Below are positions 34,451 through 47,734 of a stretch of 64,000 bases of DNA, one piece after another. This DNA comes from Leptodactylus fallax (Eukaryota; Chordata; Amphibia; Anura; Leptodactylidae): the NCBI GenBank assembly GCA_947044405.1, contig CAMRHE010000197.1, positions 2,356,001 to 2,420,000 on the forward strand, read 5' to 3'. Under the pieces are notes generated by a model, which was not told the DNA's origin, did no database searches, and was given only the letters and a program-made list of their open reading frames with translations. Made by a program: the position numbers and the translations under genes. Positions within the stretch are counted from its first letter, which is position 1, and each line of letters opens with the position of its first letter.

Positions 34451-35160
34451 CCCTCTCTGTATCTTTGGGCCGAACTCAGTAACTGTTGTAGTCCTGTGTT
34501 GTGTTTGCACTTGTCTCTTGTCTCCTATATGTTCTTTGTTTTCTGTTCCTTGGATGTCTTTTAGGGTTTGTCTTTATTATTAGTGTTCGTTTCATGTTGT
34601 GCTTTGGTAGGGCAACTCCCTTCCTCACTGGCTTCTCATACAAATGTTTGCAATACCCATGCTCGAACTACTGGATGTATAATTTGTTAATGTGCACTTC
34701 ACTTATGTGCAATATGTCTTTACTAGGCTTTACTGCCTTTTCAGATTCCTACATCTCTTCACCTTACTTTTTGAGATGTTCTAAGAACCTCCTTATATGT
34801 TTATGCACATAATCATACAATCATATAGTCCCAGTGTTGTGTATGTGACTATACTTCGCCCACGGTGACATAGGAGGAATTAGGCCTTTATTTTTCCTCT
34901 ACTTAACCTTTGTATGCTTTAAATACTATTACTATTACTACTGTGATTAGGGTTATTATTGTATTGTATTTTATGTTATTGTGCTGTATTGTACTGTATA
35001 GTATACTGTATATGGTATGCTGTATGTTGTGTAGTGCTGTATCGTACTGAATGGTAATGTCGTTTACAGTTTCATCGCATTGACATTGCTTAATGTAAAT
35101 GTAAACTTTTGTCTGTTCTTTTCTTGAAAATAATTTTTGTATTAAAAAAAAAAAAAAACA

Positions 35161-35491
35161 TATTAAAACTCTGTCAGCCCATCAGACTCTTATATAGTGA
35201 AGCATGAATAATAATTTAACAGTTCAGGTTAAACAAGAATATTGCATCCATGAAGTCTATTTCATACAATTTCAGCTAATGCTTGGTATTGAGCATAAGG
35301 CTTTCAGTGGTGGAGCAACTTGTCAAAATTTGTAACAGAGAAACAGAGAAGTTCACCTACCATGGGCCATACAAAAGGAGAAATTACTGCTGATCGTTAA
35401 TGGATTGTCTCATAAAGATTACTCTTAAATGCACCATATAGGGCTTATGCACAATGGTTGCCATCTTGCACCCCTGGGTTGTGAAGGAATT
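35161..35491. other. Non-coding spacer, nothing recognised
   Basis: Sequence between the LINE poly-A and the next repeat. AT-rich, with no motifs, repeats or convincing frames. Confidence 0.4.
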
Positions 35492-35497
35492 AAATAC

Positions 35498-36088
35498 AGT
35501 GATTTATCCAGCTCCTGCTGTTGCAGGGTCTAACAAAAGCAACAGCAGGACCTGGCTGATAACAGCGAGCAGTAGAGACAGCTATTTAAAATCTGCACAG
35601 TACTGCAAGCCAAGGCAGACCCCCAGACACTTTCAACAGAAGGCTGTACAAACAATAAACACACTGCAAACTGAAATCAAGACAAAACCTACTATTTATT
35701 GACAGAGCAGACCAGGAACAGGTGAACAGTCGTACAGGCACAGGTCAGAACCAGGAGAGGACGTCAGAGGATAAATCAGAAGACAGAAGCAATATCTTGA
35801 AGCAGGCCAAGGGTCTGAACGGGCACGTCAAAGGCAGAATGAGTAGGCAATTGAGTATCCGAAAAGCAAGGGTCAGATTGATGCAGATGTGAGCACAAAC
35901 AAGATGCAGAGCTGAAGTAGGAAGTAGAACAATTAGTCGGCGATTGCGTCAGAAGGGAGGGGTCTTATATAGGCCTCCTCTGCTGCCAATTGCACCAACC
36001 CAGGAAACCTCCAAAACCACAGAACCCCCACCCCAGGCTGACATGGCAGCCACAAAGGTAAAGCAGCTGGATTGAGAATCCTGACAGA
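35498..36088 (-). mobile_element. Probable solo LTR, minus orientation
   Basis: Flanked by AAATAC at 35492-35497 and 36089-36094. Read on the minus strand it starts CTGTCAGGATTCTCAATCC, has a TATA-like CCTATATAAGACCCC about 125 bases in, and AATAAATAGTAGG near 35700. This is the promoter, poly-A signal and short-duplication layout of an LTR. The ends are not clean TG..CA at the duplication boundary, so the exact limits may be off by a few bases. Confidence 0.45.
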
Positions 36089-36124
36089 AATACTGCTATA
36101 GCTAGTATTTAAGGACACTATAGA

Positions 36125-36715
36125 GACAGGAGCCTGGAAACTATAGGCCAGTAAATATAACCTCAGTGGTGAGTAAAATATTTGAGGAATTTCTGGGAGA
36201 TGCTATCCTGGAGTCGTATAACACCCAATCACCATGGGTTTATGATGAATTGGTCCTGTCAGATTAATTTGATAAGCTTCTATGAAGAGGTCAGTTCTAG
36301 ACTGGACATAAGTAATGCGGTAGACATGGTGTATCTGGACTTTTCAAAGACATTTGATACTGTACCACTTAAAAGGTTAGTAAATAAAATAAGAATGTTA
36401 GGACTGGGGAAAAACATATGTGTTTGGGATCACAACTGGATCAGTGATGTTTAACAGTGGAAACAGAGGATGCTTGTTAATGGGAAATACCCAGATTGGA
36501 TCACAGTCACCAATGGGATACCATAGGAGACTGTATTGAGTCCTCTTTTTTTTAATAAGTTTATTAATGACCTGATAGAGACTTTATAGAGCAGAGTTTC
36601 CAGATTCGCAGATGGCAATAAACTTTGTAAAGCAATCAAAAATTATGCAGAAAGTAAAATATTACAGGAGGATTTGAAGAAGATAGAAGCATGGGCAAGA
36701 ACTTCACAAATTATT
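36125..36715 (+). pseudogene. LINE reverse transcriptase relic, CR1/Jockey-type
   Basis: Broken frames read NYRPVNITSVVSKIFEEFL, then HGFMMNWSCQINLISFYEEV, DMVYLDFSKTFDTVPLKRL (motif A Asp), LVNGKYPDWITVTNGIP, FINDLIETL and RVSRFADGNKLCK. Motif C, normally FADD, is FADG. Stops occur near 36452, 36522 and 36587. The order NGIPQG-like, LSPL, FINDL, FADD is that of CR1/L2/Rex-type elements and differs from the Tx1/L1 copy at 30250. Only the palm region remains. Confidence 0.85.
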
Positions 36716-37010
36716 ATTTTTTGTTTATTAAATCTTCCGTAACATAAAGATATTGTCTATATAACATATCCACAGCTTCAAAATATATCCTTGACACCTG
36801 GGTGTGGGGGGATCCCCAAAATGAATGTTCTCCTCCCACCAACCCAGAAACAATTAATGTAGGAGGGAGCACAATGGTTCTCCATCTCTGTGCCCCTGAG
36901 TTGGTGGAAGAATTTACCATAAAAAAGAAAAAAATTCCTTGTTGGAGAGAATCTGAGAAGGTCAAGGATGAAAGGGCTGTGGGCATGAAACTGACTACCC
37001 CTTGATCTTA
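36716..37010. other. Non-coding spacer, nothing recognised
   Basis: AT-rich start, then a moderately GC-rich block around 36800-36900. Overlapping short frames on both strands show no family motif. Confidence 0.35.
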
Positions 37011-37011
37011 A

Positions 37012-37950
37012 CCCCTTCATGCCACAGACAATTTAGTTTTTGCATTTCTGTTTTTCCCTCCCCCTATTCCAAGAGCCATAATTTTTCAGTTCACATGATG
37101 GCTTATTGTTTGCAAAATGGAAAAAATGTTTTGCTGCTATATTGTGACACCTTTAACTTTTTTATGATGGCTTATTGTTGCCAAAACAAATTGTGCTTTG
37201 TAATGGCACCATTCAATATCCTGTACAATGTACTGGGAAGCTGGAAAAAAATTCAGAATGAGATGGAATTGGAAAAAAAACGCATTTGCACCAATTTCTT
37301 ATGGGTTTAATTCATTATGTGGTAAAAATGACATGTTACCTGTATTCTGTGGGTCAGTACGATCACGGCTGTACCAAATATGTATAGTATTTGTAATGTT
37401 TTGATACCTTTTAAAAAATTAAAAACTTTGCAAAATAGAATTTTTTTTTTGTTGCCATATTGTGACATCTGTAACTTTTTTATATTTATGTGTATGGAGC
37501 TGGATAAGGTGTCTTTTTATGCAGGACAAGATGATGTTTTTATTCATACCATTTTGGGGAAGGTCTGATAGTTTGATCACTTTTTATTCCATTTTTTTAT
37601 AGGAGGCAAAAAGTTGATAAAATAGCCATTTAGCCTTTTTTTTTTTCTCCTGCTACGCCGTTCACTGTATAGGATAAATATTTCAATATTTTAATAGTTC
37701 AGGCATTTTGGAGTGTGGGGACACCTAAAGTATTTATGTTTACTTTTATTTATTTATTTTTATATGTGATCTAGGGAAAGGGGGGGGGATTTAAACTTTT
37801 ATATTTGTTGTGTATTTTTTTAATACTTTAAAAACTTTTTTTTTTTTTATTTTACTTTTATTTTCAGACCACCTAGGGACTTTGAACCCTAGAGGTCTGA
37901 TCGCTCATACTATTCACTGCAATGCTAATGTATTGCAGTGAAGGTGACTT
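37012..37950 (+). repeat. TTAACCCCTT-type dispersed repeat
   Basis: Begins TTAACCCCTTCATGCCA, then blocks such as ATGGCTTATTGTTTGCAAAA, TAATGGCACCATTCAATATC, ATGTACTGGGAAGCTGGAAA and GTGGTAAAAATGACATG. It ends with ACTGCAATGCTAATGTATTG and CAGTG, a short dyad. The start resembles the terminal block at 11691 (TTAACTCCTTAAGG). From memory of amphibian genomes this looks like a dispersed DNA-transposon derivative; the right terminus is unclear. Confidence 0.5.
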
Positions 37951-38154
37951 AATGGATATGATTATGTGATGTATCAACCACATTGGCAAGTGAACTGGCT
38001 CTTGAACACACTAGAGGCACTTCAACTCTTCACCAAAGAATATTTATTTATTTGCGATTGGGCACTAAAATGTATAATTTTTATATTTAAAAAATATTTC
38101 ACTGAGAAATAAAAATAATGTATGCAGATGGGATTGGAACACCGCTTAACACTT

Positions 38155-38252
38155 TTGGCTGGATCTCTCCCGCAGCCTGTGCACCCACGTAGGAGGTGGA
38201 GGTAAGCGTGGGTGCACAGGCGTGGGTAAAGATCTAGCTGGATTTTACTACA
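38155..38252. repeat. Long hairpin
   Basis: Perfect inner stem GCCTGTGCACCCACG (38177 onward) and CGTGGGTGCACAGGC, with a short AGGAGGTGGAGG-type loop. The dyad extends outward imperfectly (GGCTGGATCTCTCCCGC against GTGGGTAAAGATCTAGCTGG). No family was assigned. Confidence 0.75.
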
Positions 38253-38308
38253 CTAATAGGAAGCTGGTTAAGTAATATTATGACGGGGGTGATATTTAAT
38301 TAATTAAT

Positions 38309-38789
38309 TGTAAATGCGGGACCCTTCAATTGACTTGCAGCCACTCGACTCAGGCACAGGGAGAGCTTGGTAGCAGTTCACATGTGCAGTTTATTTACTA
38401 ACAGGTGTACAGACCAAAACAAAAGAACAGCTTTCTTCAGCAGTAGGGTATAAAAGTCCATAAACAAAGCAGTCCTTAATGCAGGGAATAAGGCCAACAG
38501 GTAGCCCAACAACGCTCACCAGATAGCAGTTTGTGTCCAGTTTCTGTTGTCCACACAGTGCAGTGTGGCTTGCAGCTCACAGCTACTCTCAGAAGAACAC
38601 CACACCCTTATTTCTTGTTCAGCTTTAAGACTTCAAACTGAACCTTAGAACACCCAAACTGTAGTATAGAATTGGGTTGCAACTATCTCCCAAAACCCGA
38701 ACCCATACTCCAGTTAGTCACATTGTGGATACCAGCCATCTTAGCGGAAGGTATCTGCCATCCACTATTTTACCTTCTCCCTCCCTACA
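38309..38789 (-). mobile_element. Solo LTR (481 bp) with TAAT duplication
   Basis: Bounded by TGTAAATGCGG and CTCCCTACA (TG..CA), with TAAT at 38305-38308 and 38790-38793. Read on the minus strand it starts TGTAGGGAGGGAGAAGG and has AATAAA near 38388, about 80 bases before its end, which favours minus orientation. The duplicated TAAT lies in a TTAATTAATTAA run, so part of the match could be chance. Confidence 0.55.
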
Positions 38790-38793
38790 TAAT

Positions 38794-39449
38794 TAATTAA
38801 TATTTAATTGATAAGTTTTCTTTTTCGCCAGAGAAGGGTTTTTTTTTGTATTTAGAATCCTTATTTGAATCCTTTCATGTATTATTCTGGGCAATAGCTC
38901 ATGTATCTATTTTAAATTGTATACTTTACTATTGCTGAGTTCATAATTGCATTGTAGTGGTTGTGTGATCAGTAGCGTAATACTAACATGTTTAAATAAT
39001 CCTGGTTTATTGGGATCATACAGAAAATAAGAGATTGCTACTGTTTCGGCCATCTTTGTTACGGGCATTTTGTTATAAAAGCCTGGTTGGTAAATTGACC
39101 TATATCATGGGATCTGTTTATCTTTGGTAAGCGAGATAAGTCTTGCAATACTAGGCACCACGTGATGTTAAATGGAGTTTACAATAGGACAGCTGTCTTG
39201 TCAATACAACCATACAAAGTATGATGCAATTGTAAATATCGACCTTTTAAGTAAGTACCCAGTGCATAGTATTTTAGTATGTCAGAAATTTTGTCTTAGC
39301 CACTAGTAATTTATGTAGCAGGAATGTAGGATACAATGGTAAATGATTTGGCTAAATATTCTGTTTATATTTATTTAAGGTGACTGTTGCGCATGAGTAT
39401 AGTGTTATCTGATTAGTAGTGGTGTACAAGAGTTTTTAGGATCAGTACA
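38794..39449. other. Non-coding spacer, nothing recognised
   Basis: AT-rich unique sequence with no coding or repeat signature. Confidence 0.4.
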
Positions 39450-39451
39450 TA

Positions 39452-40253
39452 CAGTGGGGGAAAAAAAGTATTTAGTCAGCCACCAATTGTGCAAGTTCTC
39501 CCACTTAAAAAGATGAGAGAGGCCTGTAATTGTCATCATAGGTAGACCTCAACTATGAGAGACAAAATGAGAAAACAAATCCATAAAATCACATTGTCTG
39601 ATTTTTAAAGAATTTATTTGCATATTATGGTGGAAAATAAGTATTTGGTCACCTACAAACAAGCAAGATTTCTGGCTCTCACAGACCTATAACTTCTTCT
39701 TTAAGAGGCTCCTCTGTCCTCCACTCATTACCTGTAGTAATGGCACCTGTTTGAAATTGTTATCAGTATAAAAGACACCTGTCCACAACCTCAAACAGTC
39801 ACACTCCAAACTCCACTATGGTGAAGACCAAAGAGCTGTGGAAGGACACCAGAAACAAAATTGTAGACCTGCACCAGGCTGGGAAGACTGAATCTGCAAT
39901 AGGCAAGCAGCTTGGTGTGAAGAAATCAACTGTGGGAGCAATAATTAGAAAATGGAAGACATACAAGACCACTGATAATCTCCCTCGATCAGGGGCTCCA
40001 CGCAAGTTCTCACCCTTTGGGTCAAAATGATCAAAAGAACTGTGTGCAAAAATCCCAGAATCATACGGGGGGACCTAGTGAATGACCTGCAGAAAGCTGG
40101 GACTAACGTAACAAAGGCTACTGTCAGTAACACACTACGCCGCCAGGGACTCAGATCCTGCAGTGCCAGACGTGTCCCCCTGCTTAAGCCTCATCTTTTT
40201 AAGTGGGAGAACTTGCACAATTGGTGGCTGACTAAATACTTTTTTCCCCATTG
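39452..40253 (+). mobile_element. Tc1/mariner element, 0.8-kb deletion derivative
   Basis: Left end CAGTGGGGGAAAAAAAGTAT then TTAGTCAGCCACCAATTGTG; right end AATTGGTGGCTGACTAAATA to TTCCCCATTG, with TA at 39450-39451 and 40254-40255. The left terminal repeat region of about 200 bases is complete. Only about 60 bases of the right one remain. The same family is represented by the longer copy at 45575. Confidence 0.92.
39818..40190 (+). pseudogene. Tc1 transposase N-terminal third
   Basis: [40 protein letters not shown] and [10 protein letters not shown] give the first DNA-binding module and linker. A one-base loss near 40020 (FGSK then TGA) shifts the frame; the second module continues as [20 protein letters not shown] to [16 protein letters not shown]. 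The whole DDE catalytic domain is missing because the internal deletion joins this point to the right terminal repeat near 40190. Confidence 0.9.
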
Positions 40254-40255
40254 TA

Positions 40256-40963
40256 CTATTCAACGTTGTGGATTAGTAACTTTGTCCTGTATGGGAATGC
40301 CTAGTGTCTAATTTTCAATCTGATTTTTTGGTGTGTATGTTATTGCATTTTATACCAATAAAATTTGTTACAAAGAGATTTTTACATTTTATATGAAACT
40401 AAGACTCTATTGAGGTGTTTGTTTAGGTGTAAAATGGTGTTTAGTGTTGCTTTTTGTCATACGACTACTCCAAGAAGAATACTCCACAAAAAATTGTATT
40501 TATAAATTGAAAATGCTATTGCCATTTGGGAATGTAAATACATTTTTAACATGTTGCTACTATAGACATTTTATTTTCTATAATGACTATTATGACATTG
40601 CATTACTCCAATGTGTTTTTCGGGTATACTAGCAAATTAGGATATGCCTGCGAAGTGGGCAGTAACACTGCATGACATACAGCACACAGGGACCGCCACC
40701 AGAGAAACCAAAGTGTTATCACTCACTTGACTAGTATATACTAATTTGAGTTAACCAAACACCACAATGCTCAGGGTGACAACACCCTGACGTATGTCAT
40801 TGGGCTTTTCAGACCTGACAAGAGGCCCGCCCTCTTTAACGGTGTAAAAAAAATGATGAAAACAAATTTTGCATAGTGTAACAAACAAATTGTTTAGCGC
40901 ACAGTATGCAACATGTTATATACTTTGAAATCATTGCTGGTGTTTTTAATATATGGTTTAATA
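40256..40963. other. Non-coding spacer with one small hairpin
   Basis: Unique AT-rich sequence. TCAGGGTG ACAA CACCCTGA at about 40773-40792 is a perfect 8-base stem. No genes or mobile-element termini were recognised. Confidence 0.4.
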
Positions 40964-40965
40964 TA

Positions 40966-42523
<1,558 letters not shown>

Positions 42524-42525
42524 TA

Positions 42526-45500
42526 CATGTTCTTCAATGCAAGCCGATGAACTGGAATGACCCTGTATAACATTTGTATGGGATGCTAAGGTTGATTTGC
42601 TCTAACCCATGACTATATTCAGCTCCAAGGTTACTGAACTGTCTGGAAATTCATCATGGCATGGGAAAAAAACATTTTCTGCCCATATGAGAAGTCACTG
42701 CCTGCCTACAGCTGGACAAACTGTATCATATGTGACATAACAATCTTTTAATGCTGTAGTCACCATAACAAATGGCTAATATGACACAGCTGTCCTTTAC
42801 TTGTACAGGCTCATAGAAACCTATTGAGATTTTATTGGCTCTATGCATTTTATGTCCCAGAAAGGAGCATGCCTTATGTATTTTTCTCAAAGAATTCTTT
42901 TCAACTGTTTGCTTTTTATTAGTGAGACGTTCTGACATAGAAATTCGTGCTGGATTATTTGCATTAATTTAGCCTCCTTCCTTATTCATTTTTTATTGTA
43001 TAGGCTTTGTCATTCAGTATCCACATGTATATGCACAATATGAATGAACCCTGCAGGGAAGACAAATACTCAGAACTGGTTCAGCTCTAGTTTTTTTTTT
43101 TTTAAGAGTGTGTCAATTCAATGGCTATAATTTATATTTCTATGGACTAGCAAAATCTTTTTGTAGACCATTAGGAGTTTTATTCCTTTCTGCTTGTCTT
43201 CTCTCCTAGGTGCTTGGCAGTATGTGATAGCCTGGCACCTAACAATCACCTAGACCATAAATGTGTGTTGGCACAGTTTTTTTAAACCAAGCCATTTATT
43301 ATAAATTTAAGGCAGGCATCCCTTAACTAGTTAAATTCTTTACATTTCTAATATACTATTTATCGATTCAATATGGAGGACCTTTATAGTCTACCTGTGT
43401 ACATTTTAGAGGTGCACAAACACATATAATGTACAATAACATTACCTGGAATGTAGGGCTTTAACTTATAAGGAACATTCTGTGCAGACACAGCTTTATA
43501 CATCACAAATAAACCTGTGGAAGTCATTACAGTAAATGAGTATACTAGACATATACATTAAGATAAAGACATTCTACGCTTTACAGTTATATATTGTATT
43601 GATTTCTTTGACAACAGGACAAATAGCACAAGAACTGATCTATGCCTATTATTGAAATACAGTGGCTAAAGTGTCAACATGGTAGATCTACTGAAGTATA
43701 AATGGTTGTAGACAATAGTCATGGGAGATGACATTTTCCTGCAAGTGATGTCAGCTAATGGGCAGAAAGTAAAATATCTAAACATATATCCTACAAATAA
43801 CTGGTAACATTATAATGTCCCTTTAAATTGGTGTCAAATTCGCTATATTGCTTTTTCAAGTGCCTTGCCATTTTTAGTGAATGACTTTGTTACATACAGA
43901 TGTGTCCACACTTTAAGGACTCCAAATTCTCTTGAAATCAGTTTAACACAATATCATGACATGCTAACAAAAAAAATTACAATTCAGCCTCCTTCACTAG
44001 GTGATCACATATTAACACAGAGGCATATGCTAGATATCCTATTTAGGTTTATGTACCACATAATCATGTTGTTTTTAAATAAGCTGCTTAAAGCATAACT
44101 AAACTTTTAGACAACTTTTGATTTTCTGGCAGAGATATAATTGTTTAATGTGACCCTCCCCTACCCTTATTTTATCTACATTTTACACAGCCCCTACTCC
44201 ACACACAGTTATTTAGTGAAAAGCATGGTACAGCTCTCAATACAAAAGCAAAGGAAAGAATAAAGAAATGCAGGATCTCACTGAAAGGAGCCAACATTTC
44301 CACCTGCCTTGACATCCCATTGTGATGAACAGACCCTCAGTTACATATCTGTCTTTGAAATGTATCATTCCTGATTCATAGTAGTCGTACCTACTTTTAG
44401 GAATGCTGTGTTTAAGTTGTGTTTACAGTGGTGGCATGTTCATACCATGGGGGATGGTCTCTCTAGCCAGCCAGTTTTTATTACCCCCTGGACCGCAGAT
44501 GCCATGGGGGGAGGGAGGGCGAGCGACCCCCCCCAGCTCAACCCCAGACACACATATTTCTCTAGATAGTCAAACATTACCCTTTTCTTAGGTCCTGCAG
44601 GGTGTGGGGAGGAGGGGGGCTGCCTGGGGAAGGTGTGGCTGGACACTCGGTTTATACTCCAAGGAGAGACGAGGCTCTTTTGTCTTTTGAGTCTAGCTAG
44701 CATGTAAGAGAGACATGTTTTTGTAACTTACCTACCACATGTGCTCCGAATGTGACTACAAACCTGTGCCGTTATTTTTCTTTCTGTTATTTCCCTTTTT
44801 ATTTGATGTGCTGTATTTTACTTTTATCCGTATTTTTGCTTGGTAATTGATATATATTCCTGTATATGTTAATGCTTAGTACTGACCCACTTGTGTTAAT
44901 AAATATATAAAATTTTAAAAGCTCATTTCGTATTATCCTATGACCCGGTCCACTCACGGTGCGTGAGTGGGAGGTAAAGAAGGTTGGTCACAGGTGTGCC
45001 ATGCGGCTTGGCAAGGCGAGACCCTTCACACCCATTTATCATAATGACTCTGTGCCAAGTGCCCTGACCTTCGGTCTGTTTAATGTGACAACCATACTCT
45101 GCACTTACCACTTCTCTTGTCTGTCCCTTCAGCGCCATGCACAGATGTCTCTCAACCTGCCTGGATCAATCACCACTAAAATGGGACTATTCCTACAGGT
45201 AACAATCTGACCATTCATGCAGTGAAGATCAGATCCCCATATGGGAGTTAAAAGGTGAAAACCAGAAGACCACTTTGACAATTACCACAGGAGGAGCTGC
45301 AAGCCAAATCCATTCATCAGCACAGTGGGTACACATCTGTGTGCCAGAGTGGGTCCAATGTGTGACACATTGTAATAAACCTACCTGGACATGTCTAGGC
45401 AAGAGGATGGGTAAGGAAGGTCACTTCTGTAGTGTGGTTAAATAAAAATAAATGTTCATCACGTTTAGCCAGGGGGTGATAAATTAGATTCCTTTGACTT

Positions 45501-45572
45501 TTATTAGTGTAAGGCTCACAAGATAGCGAGAATCATTGATATGAGTTGAAAATTTGTATGCTTTTACAAAAA
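42526..45572. other. 3-kb non-coding region; candidate conserved block at 42640-43060
   Basis: No gene is supported. The 42640-43060 part has balanced composition and motifs such as TTATTTGCATTAATTTAGCC (octamer-like ATTTGCAT next to TTAAT). A GC-rich block at 44440-44640 has G- and C-runs. Near 44880-45010 AATAAATATATAAAATTTT is followed by CACTCAC GGTGC GTGAGTG, a 7-base hairpin; this could be an LTR end, but no partner is visible. Confidence 0.35.
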
Positions 45573-45574
45573 TA

Positions 45575-47195
45575 CAGTGGGGAATAAAAGTATTTAGTCA
45601 GCAACCAATTGTGCAAGTTCTCCCACTTAAAAAGATGAGAGAGGCCTGTAATTGACATCATAGGTAGACCTCAACTAATAGAGAAAAAATGAGAAAACAT
45701 ATCTAGAAAATCACATTGTCAGATTTTTTAAAGAATTTATTTGCAAATTATGGTGGAAAATAAGTATTTGGTCACCTACAAACAAGCAAGATTTCTGGCT
45801 CTCACAGACCTGTAACTTCTTCTTTAAGAGGCTCCTCTATCCTCCACTCATTACCTATAGTAATGGCACCTGTTTGACATTGTTATCAGTATAAAAGACA
45901 CCTGTCCACAACCTCAAACAGTCACACTCCAAACTCCACTATGGTGAAGACCAAAGAGCTGTGGAAGGACACCAGAAACAAAATAGTAGACCTGCACCAG
46001 GCTGGGAAGACTGAATCTGCAATAGGCAAGCAGCTTGGTGTGAAGAAATCAACCGTGGGAGCAATAATTAGAAAATGGAAGACATACAAGACCACTGATA
46101 ATCTCCTTCGATCAGGGGCTCCACGCAAGATCTCACCCCATGGGGTCAAAATGATCACAAGAACGGTGAGTAAAAATCCCAGAACCACACGGGGGGACCT
46201 AGTGAATGACCTGCAGAAAGCTGGGACTAACGTAACAAAGGCTACTGTCAGTAACACACTACGCCGCCAGGGACTTAGATCCTGCAGTGCCCGACGTGTC
46301 CCCCCTGCTTAAGCCAGTACATATCCGGATCCGTCTGAAGTTTGCTAAAGAGCATTTGGATGTTCCTGAAGAGTATTGTGAGAATGTCATATGGTCAGAT
46401 GAAACCAAAGTAGAACTGTTTGGTAGAAACACAACTCGTCGTGTTTGGAGGAGTGAATGCTGAGTTGCATCCAATGCTGAGTTGCATCCAAAGAACACCA
46501 TACCTAATGTGAAGAATGGAGGTGGTGACATCATGCTTTGAGGCTGTTTCTCTGCAAAGGGACCAGGACGACTGATCCGTGTACATGAAAGAATGAACAG
46601 GGTCATGTATTGTGAGATTTTGAGTGCAAACCTCCTTCCATCAGCAAGGGCATTGAAGATGAAACATGGCTGGGTCTTTCAGCATGACAATGATCCCAAG
46701 CACACTGCCAGGGCAATGAAGGAGTAGCTCTGTAAGAAGCATTTCAAGGTCCTGGAGTGGCCTAGCCAGTCTCCAGATCTCAACCCCATAGAAAACCTTT
46801 GGAGGGAGTTGAAAGTCCGTTTTGCCCAGCGACAGCCCCAAAACATCACTGCTCTAGATGAGTTCTGCATGGAGGAATGGGCCAACATACCAGCAACAGT
46901 GTGTGCCAACCTTGTGAAGACTTACAGAAAATGTCTGACCTCTGTCATTGCCAACAAAGGATATATAACAAAGTATTGAGATGAACTTTTGTTATTGACC
47001 AAATACTTATTTTCCACCATAATTTGCAAATAAATTCTTTAAAAATCAGACAATGTGATTTTCTAGATATGTTTTCTCATTTTATCTCTCACAGTTGAGG
47101 TCTACCTATGATGACAATTACAGGCCTCTCTCATCTTTTTAAGTGGGAGAACTTGCACAATTGGTGGCTGACTAAATACTTTTTTTTCCCCACTG
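45575..47195 (+). mobile_element. Tc1/mariner element, full size, same family as 39452
   Basis: Left end CAGTGGGGAATAAAAGTATT then TAGTCAGCAACCAATTG; right end CAATTGGTGGCTGACTAAAT to TTTCCCCACTG, with TA at 45573-45574 and 47196-47197. Terminal repeats of about 210 bases include an inner AAATAAGTATTTGGTCA copy. The leader and N-terminal coding part are nearly identical to the 39452 copy. Confidence 0.94.
45941..46979 (+). pseudogene. Tc1 transposase with frameshift, duplication and stops
   Basis: The first 124 codons are open: [84 protein letters not shown] frameshift in the C-run near 46300 ends the frame. The remainder reads LKFAKEHLDVPEEY, VIWSDETKVELFGRNTTR (first Asp), then a 17-base tandem duplication (46456-46472 and 46473-46489) with a stop, [15 protein letters not shown] with a TGA at the usual Trp, [13 protein letters not shown] (second Asp), a TAG, then [16 protein letters not shown] (Glu) and the ending ITKY. 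Many independent lesions make this an older corpse than the 22900 copy. Confidence 0.92.
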
Positions 47196-47197
47196 TA

Positions 47198-47673
47198 TCT
47201 AGTTATACCTCAAAATGCTTTAATTTGTTGCTAAATACTGGAGGACAATGTGTTGTGAGATCTTTGTGTTATGGACTAGAGAGGCAGGAATGTGTCCTTT
47301 ACTGAATGACAGTTTTCTAGTGTCCATTGTTGTATGACTAATACTTTTAAAAACAGGGCGATATTTGTGTGTAATTGTAATCCCATGTAGCCCCTTCCCC
47401 ACACTTCCCTATTGATCAGTGTATAAATGATTGCTTGCCAGCAGGTTGCACTCTTGAGTGCACTCCTTTATATGCAGTGGTACATTGCATCCAGCTGGTA
47501 ACAACAGCAGAGAACTGGGAACTGGCATTTAAGCCTGCCCTTACATCCATATAGCTAGGTACAGTCTTTTTCAGGGTGCTAATATTTATTCTGTTTGGAA
47601 AACAATTACCTTTCTACAAATGTTGTTTGCCAATTGGCAGAAAGTAAAAAATATTAGTTCTACAGTATGCGTA
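47198..47673. other. Non-coding spacer, nothing recognised
   Basis: Unique sequence between the Tc1 element and the first GATA array, with no motifs. Confidence 0.4.
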
Positions 47674-47674
47674 G

Positions 47675-47724
<50 letters not shown>
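47675..47724 (+). repeat. (GATA)n microsatellite 1
   Basis: About twelve uninterrupted GATA/TAGA units, ending GATAAAGAAACATAGACAGC. Confidence 0.95.
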
Positions 47725-47725
<1 letters not shown>

Positions 47726-47734
47726 AGAAACATA

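Larger units (their letters stand above)
30250..35160 (+). mobile_element. Tx1/L1-clade LINE, 5'-truncated, interrupted, inactive
   Basis: The element starts inside the endonuclease domain (EGHIILVGDLNVAL at about 30257) and ends in an A-run at 35144-35158. It encodes endonuclease, reverse transcriptase and a C-terminal zinc knuckle, in at least four frames. A TTAA palindrome (32374-32953) interrupts it. The pyrimidine-rich and AT-rich region 34190-35140 is its 3' UTR. No ORF1 is present, as expected after 5' truncation. Confidence 0.88.

Noticed and set aside
34147..34583. Overlapping plus- and minus-strand frames of 88-142 residues rich in Phe, Leu and Ser or in Lys and Glu
   Set aside because: They are translations of the LINE 3' polypyrimidine tract; low complexity explains their length.
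44700..45010. Possible retroviral LTR end (AATAAATATATAAAATTTT, hairpin at 44951-44969)
   Set aside because: No matching second LTR, terminal duplication or TG..CA boundaries could be located.
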